Source: an uncultured Rickettsiales bacterium (lineage in GTDB: Bacteria; Pseudomonadota; Alphaproteobacteria; Rickettsiales; UBA1997). Taken from it: 8,340 nucleotides of DNA. The translations under genes were made by a program, and so were the position numbers. This document shows, piece after piece, positions 7,000 to 8,340 of the stretch (its first letter is position 1; every line of letters starts with the position of its first letter). A model generated the notes under the pieces. The model saw only the letters and a list, made by a program, of their open reading frames with translations, was not told the DNA's origin and did no database searches. The stretch spans positions 1-8,340 of the forward strand of contig CATOJU010000034.1 of the NCBI GenBank assembly GCA_951800555.1, written 5' to 3'.

Positions 7000-7075
7000 A
7001 AGTAATTCTTATTTTTTAAATTTTTGGTAAAAGTAAACCCAAATAGTATTTAAGTAGCCCAGATTTTATCCCTTC

Positions 7076-7110
7076 TTGACTTTTCAAATTTAAGTTATAA
7101 AAAATATCAT
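7076..7110 (+). promoter_or_regulatory. Candidate promoter region for the tandem barrel genes
   Basis: TTGACT (7076-7081) is a good -35, but its best -10, TATAAA (7096-7101), is only 14 bp away. Alternatively TTCAAA (7083-7088) pairs with TATCAT (7105-7110) at 16 bp. Neither is strong, so regulation by an activator or a non-housekeeping sigma factor is possible. Transcription must start somewhere here or upstream to express the gene at 7138. Confidence 0.3.
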
Positions 7111-7137
7111 ATATTTATAAAAATATTAAAGATAATC

Positions 7138-7725
7138 ATGAAAAAATTAAAAAATATATTACTAATTTTATTAACATTAGTTATGTTTATTCCTATTAAA
7201 GCTAATGCTATTTTACCAATTGGAATTTATTATGGAGTAAGAGGTGGTCTTAATGTTGCTGGTAATGATAATAAAATAGGGCAACTAAAACTAGATACAA
7301 AAGGAGGAAAACCATTTATTTCAGCTAATGCTGGTATAAGATTATTAAGCTTTAGATTTGAAGCTGAATATGCTTATAGGTATAATTTTACAACCTATAA
7401 TAACCCAAAATCTAAAAAAATAAATGCACAAAATATAATGGGAAATGTTTATTATAATTTTTTAGATTTACCTTTATTGAAATTTTTCGTTAATGGTGGT
7501 ATTGGTGATACTAAATTTTCAGGTTGTTCAGGAATTGATAATAAAGACAATTTTACTTGGAATGCCGGACTTGGTGTAAATATATCTTTATTTAATGTAG
7601 CTAATTTAGATGTTGGTTATAGATATATTGATATGGGCGAATTAAAAGTAAAAAATGGAAGTGATTTAGTAAAACTTAATCAAAAGGCACAAGATATTTA
7701 TGCTGGTCTGAGGTTTGGTTTTTAA
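7138..7725 (+). CDS. Small outer-membrane beta-barrel protein, tandem copy 1
   Basis: Predicted outer-membrane protein of 195 residues. A basic start and hydrophobic core form a signal peptide that ends in KANA, with likely cleavage after Ala24. The mature part, about 171 residues, can be read as eight amphipathic strands: roughly 29-40, 59-69, 72-84, 99-110, 114-127, 139-151, 155-169 and 185-195. It ends in LRFGF, with the C-terminal Phe typical of Bam-assembled barrels. The segment GYRYIDMG is common in OmpA-like and surface-antigen-type porin families. No enzyme motif is seen and there is no OmpA peptidoglycan-binding domain, so this is a bare barrel of the OmpX/OmpW/OMP_b-brl size class. 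The specific role (adhesion, resistance, structural or antigen) cannot be told. It is followed after 23 bp by a paralogue. No clear Shine-Dalgarno is present, only AAAGA. The ATG is fixed by the signal peptide. Confidence 0.88.
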   Translation: MKKLKNILLILLTLVMFIPIKANAILPIGIYYGVRGGLNVAGNDNKIGQLKLDTKGGKPFISANAGIRLLSFRFEAEYAYRYNFTTYNNPKSKKINAQNIMGNVYYNFLDLPLLKFFVNGGIGDTKFSGCSGIDNKDNFTWNAGLGVNISLFNVANLDVGYRYIDMGELKVKNGSDLVKLNQKAQDIYAGLRFGF

Positions 7726-7748
7726 TTTAATTAATTATTTAAATAATA

Positions 7749-8333
7749 ATGAAAAAACTAAAAAATATATTACTAATTTTTATAACATTGGCCGTGTTTA
7801 TTTCTGTAAAAGCTAATGCTGATGATTTACCAGAAGAAGGAAAGGCATATTATGGTATCAGAATCGGGTTTAATACTGTTAATAAAGAAGTTAATATAGA
7901 TTCGAAAAAATTAGATATAGAAAAGTGGAATCCTTTTATTTCAGCAAATATAGGTATCAAATTACAAAAATTTAGATTTGAGTTAGAATTTGCTTATAGA
8001 TGTAATTTTATAGACTATGATGATGGAGTAGGTGCAATAAGTACAATGGGAAATTTTTATTATAATTTTTTAGATTTAAATTTGTTAAAGTTCTTTGTTA
8101 ATATTGGTGTTGGCAATACAAAACTTTTTAGTTTTTCAGAAATTGATAAAAAAGAAAACTTTACTTGGAATACTGGACTTGGTGTAAATATATCTTTATT
8201 TAATGTAGCTAATGTAGATATTGGTTATAGATATATTGATATGGGTAAACTAAAATTAAAAAATGAAATTGATTTAATAAAACTTAATCAAAAAGCACGA
8301 GATATTTATGCTGGTTTGAGGTTTGATTTTTAA
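7749..8333 (+). CDS. Small outer-membrane beta-barrel protein, tandem copy 2
   Basis: A paralogue of the preceding gene, 194 residues, with the same MKKLKNILLI start. It has a signal peptide ending in KANA (cleavage after Ala24), an eight-strand layout and the C-terminal ending LRFDF. By eye the pair is about 60% identical overall and over 75% identical from residue 100 onward. Changes cluster in the predicted external loops: loop 1 (about 42-60) and loop 2 (about 88-98, three residues shorter) differ strongly and loop 3 (about 126-137) moderately, while the loop 4 segment is conserved. The mature protein starts with an acidic DDLPEEG that the first copy lacks. It probably shares the first copy's transcript, since the 23-bp gap holds no promoter or ribosome site that I can support. 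The precise function is unknown. Confidence 0.88.
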   Translation: MKKLKNILLIFITLAVFISVKANADDLPEEGKAYYGIRIGFNTVNKEVNIDSKKLDIEKWNPFISANIGIKLQKFRFELEFAYRCNFIDYDDGVGAISTMGNFYYNFLDLNLLKFFVNIGVGNTKLFSFSEIDKKENFTWNTGLGVNISLFNVANVDIGYRYIDMGKLKLKNEIDLIKLNQKARDIYAGLRFDF

Positions 8334-8340
8334 TTTAATA

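Larger units (their letters stand above)
6772..7137. other. 366-bp divergent intergenic region without a convincing gene
   Basis: It separates mtaB from the first barrel gene. At the left is the mtaB promoter. In the middle are a run of six C (6863-6868), two copies of a 17-bp motif and a stretch made almost only of A and T (about 6880-6970). At the right is a weak promoter candidate for the barrel genes. I see no tRNA, no other structured RNA and no ORF with a start and ribosome site. The longest open minus-strand stretch ends in a hydrophobic tail but lacks an ATG. Confidence 0.6.

Overview
The window is a very AT-rich piece of a Gram-negative chromosome. It carries lipid A synthesis genes, tRNA modification genes, a cell-wall synthase and small outer-membrane barrels. 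The protein sequences look alphaproteobacterial: the LpxD tail after its hexapeptide repeats has an alpha-type PAxPxxDW pattern, LpxC has the alpha-like ending, and MtaB opens with FGCRLNxxESE. The strong A/T bias resembles host-associated or gut alphaproteobacterial lineages. The taxonomy is inferred from motifs alone.

Layout: (1) 1-1854, minus strand: a bifunctional class A penicillin-binding protein, cut by the left edge so that its extreme C-terminus is missing. (2) 1855-2066: a divergent intergenic region with a perfect consensus sigma70-type promoter facing right. (3) 2067-4477, plus strand: a tight lpxD-fabZ-lpxC operon, with a 4-bp ATGA overlap and then a 9-bp gap. (4) 4478-4561: a short convergent gap. 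(5) 4562-6771, minus strand: mtaB and dusB, overlapping by 7 bp and read from a second perfect consensus promoter. (6) 6772-7137: a 366-bp divergent intergenic region with no convincing gene. (7) 7138-8333, plus strand: two tandem paralogous 8-stranded outer-membrane barrel proteins, the second ending 7 bases before the right edge.

How they fit together: LpxC (deacetylation) and LpxD (second N-acylation) catalyse consecutive committed steps of lipid A synthesis. FabZ makes the unsaturated acyl-ACP precursors of the fatty chains that feed both lipid A and phospholipids. The divergent PBP makes peptidoglycan, so the left half is an envelope-building block. MtaB and DusB both modify tRNA. The two barrels are probably surface-exposed proteins whose paralogous divergence is concentrated in predicted external loops.

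Most of this is recognisable housekeeping content. I found no wholly new system. The most interesting points are the loop-diversified tandem barrels, the placement of lpxC directly behind fabZ with no lpxA, the two perfect promoters with doubled TATAAT boxes, and variant motifs in the PBP.
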